Shown: positions 5,346 through 5,637 of the stretch, piece by piece | Layout: every line of letters starts with the position of its first letter | Numbering within the stretch: the stretch's first letter is position 1 | Assembly: GCA_002325785.1 (NCBI GenBank) | Contig: DCSU01000143.1 | Coordinates: 48,268 to 53,904, forward strand | Length of the DNA stretch: 5,637 nucleotides | Direction of reading: 5' to 3' | Origin: Bacteroidales bacterium UBA1458 | GTDB lineage: Bacteria > Bacteroidota > Bacteroidia > Bacteroidales > VadinHA17 | Notes under the pieces: generated by a model | What the model saw: only the letters and a program-made list of their open reading frames with translations | Database searches by the model: none | Told to the model about the DNA's origin: nothing | Program-made: the position numbers and the translations under genes

Positions 5346-5549
5346 TCATCCACCGCTCATAAGATAGATCACCTGCACGGTGTCACCGTCATTTATCACC
5401 TCTTCACGGTAACTGTCACGGTCAATGATACGACCGTTGATCTTGACAATCCTGAGCTTGAAGGTATATTTCTTCAGGTAAAGCAACTTCTCCACCGTGA
5501 CGCTCTCCCCGTCAATGGTTAATAGTTCATTGTTGAGAGTGATGTTCAT
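5346..5549 (-). CDS. thiS: ThiS-like sulfur carrier protein
   Basis: A 67-residue beta-grasp, ubiquitin-like sulfur carrier. Its C-terminal Gly-Gly (66-67) would be adenylated by a ThiF/MoeB-type enzyme and converted to a thiocarboxylate that donates sulfur, classically to ThiG for the thiamine thiazole ring. The pattern fits ThiS rather than MoaD: MNITLNNE at the start, VKINGRIIDRDSY in the middle, then NDGDTVQVIYLMSGG at the end. Length is typical. No other thiamine genes are in the window; the gene downstream is divIC-like, 31 bp away. Alternatives are related carriers for other sulfur pathways, such as HcyS-type homocysteine synthesis, which sequence this short cannot exclude. The ATG at 5549 lies about 30 nt after a -7 element. 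The family is firm, the pathway less so. Confidence 0.85.
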   Translation of the reverse strand: MNITLNNELLTIDGESVTVEKLLYLKKYTFKLRIVKINGRIIDRDSYREEVINDGDTVQVIYLMSGG

Positions 5550-5581
5550 TTTGTGGGTGGCGTTGCCTGATTCCTGTGGGG

Positions 5582-5589
5582 CAAATATA
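5582..5589 (-). promoter_or_regulatory. Candidate housekeeping -7 element of thiS-divIC
   Basis: On the minus strand this reads TATATTTG, a full match to TAnnTTTG. It would start transcription near 5576-5578, about 28 nt before the thiS ATG. No convincing TTTG is seen at -33. The leader is too short to hold a thiamine pyrophosphate riboswitch. Confidence 0.5.
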
Positions 5590-5592
5590 GTT

Positions 5593-5610
5593 GAAAGTCT
5601 GGAAAGTCTG
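5593..5610. repeat. Two tandem copies of GAAAGTCTG
   Basis: GAAAGTCTG occurs back to back at 5593-5601 and 5602-5610, just upstream of the thiS -7 element. It may be an intergenic tandem repeat of no function or a protein site in the promoter spacer; two copies cannot decide. Confidence 0.5.
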
Positions 5611-5613
5611 AAG

Positions 5614-5633
5614 GATTTGCGATTTGCGATTAA
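5614..5633. repeat. Heptad repeat tract, inverted copy of the left array
   Basis: Two full GATTTGC heptads plus GATT and AA. All 20 bases are the exact reverse complement of positions 54-73 in the left array, so the same intergenic repeat family flanks both ends of this window in opposite orientation. The window ends here, so the full array length is not visible. Confidence 0.7.
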
Positions 5634-5637
5634 GAGT

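Noticed and set aside
5550..5637. TPP riboswitch upstream of thiS
   Set aside because: No conserved THI-box-like segments were recognised and the inferred leader is only about 28 nt.

Overview
The window looks like a chromosomal segment of a Bacteroidota bacterium, most likely Bacteroidales or a close relative. The reasons are a PorP/SprF-family protein beside a protein with a gliding-motility-type (type B) type IX secretion C-terminal domain, an OmpH/Skp homologue made as a lipoprotein, a DivIC/FtsB protein of the Bacteroidota pattern, -7 promoter elements matching TAnnTTTG, and AT-rich heptad repeats between genes. Placement below order level is not supported.

Layout. Positions 1-109 hold two facing arrays of 7-bp repeats that end exactly at the stop codon of a minus-strand proline dehydrogenase gene (110-1021). 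A divergent intergenic region (1022-1195) carries the proline dehydrogenase promoter, two overlapping perfect palindromes and a candidate ECF-type promoter. Next come three plus-strand genes that look like one functional group: an ECF sigma factor (1196-1750), a membrane-anchored protein with two PKD domains and a T9SS type B C-terminal domain (1758-3053, 7 bp after the sigma gene), and a PorP/SprF-family outer-membrane protein (3185-4186, TTG start). An OmpH/Skp-like lipoprotein gene (4293-4895) follows under its own housekeeping-type promoter. It meets, tail to tail with a 2-bp gap, a minus-strand divIC/ftsB-like gene (4898-5314), which lies 31 bp downstream of a minus-strand thiS-like sulfur carrier gene (5346-5549). 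The last bases (5614-5633) are an inverted copy of part of the left heptad array.

How the genes may work together. The most interesting part is the sigma / PKD-CTD / PorP group. The middle protein has a cytoplasmic N-terminal segment of about 50 residues and one membrane helix, as an anti-sigma factor would, yet its exported part ends in a T9SS sorting domain. The identical 7-mer TGCAACC precedes both the sigma gene and porP, each at ECF-like spacing from a possible -10. I infer a circuit in which the sigma factor drives its own operon and porP, and the anchored PKD-CTD protein reports on envelope or T9SS state. This is a hypothesis, not shown by sequence alone. The remaining genes (proline catabolism, outer-membrane chaperone, cell division, sulfur transfer) are housekeeping and not obviously linked to it.
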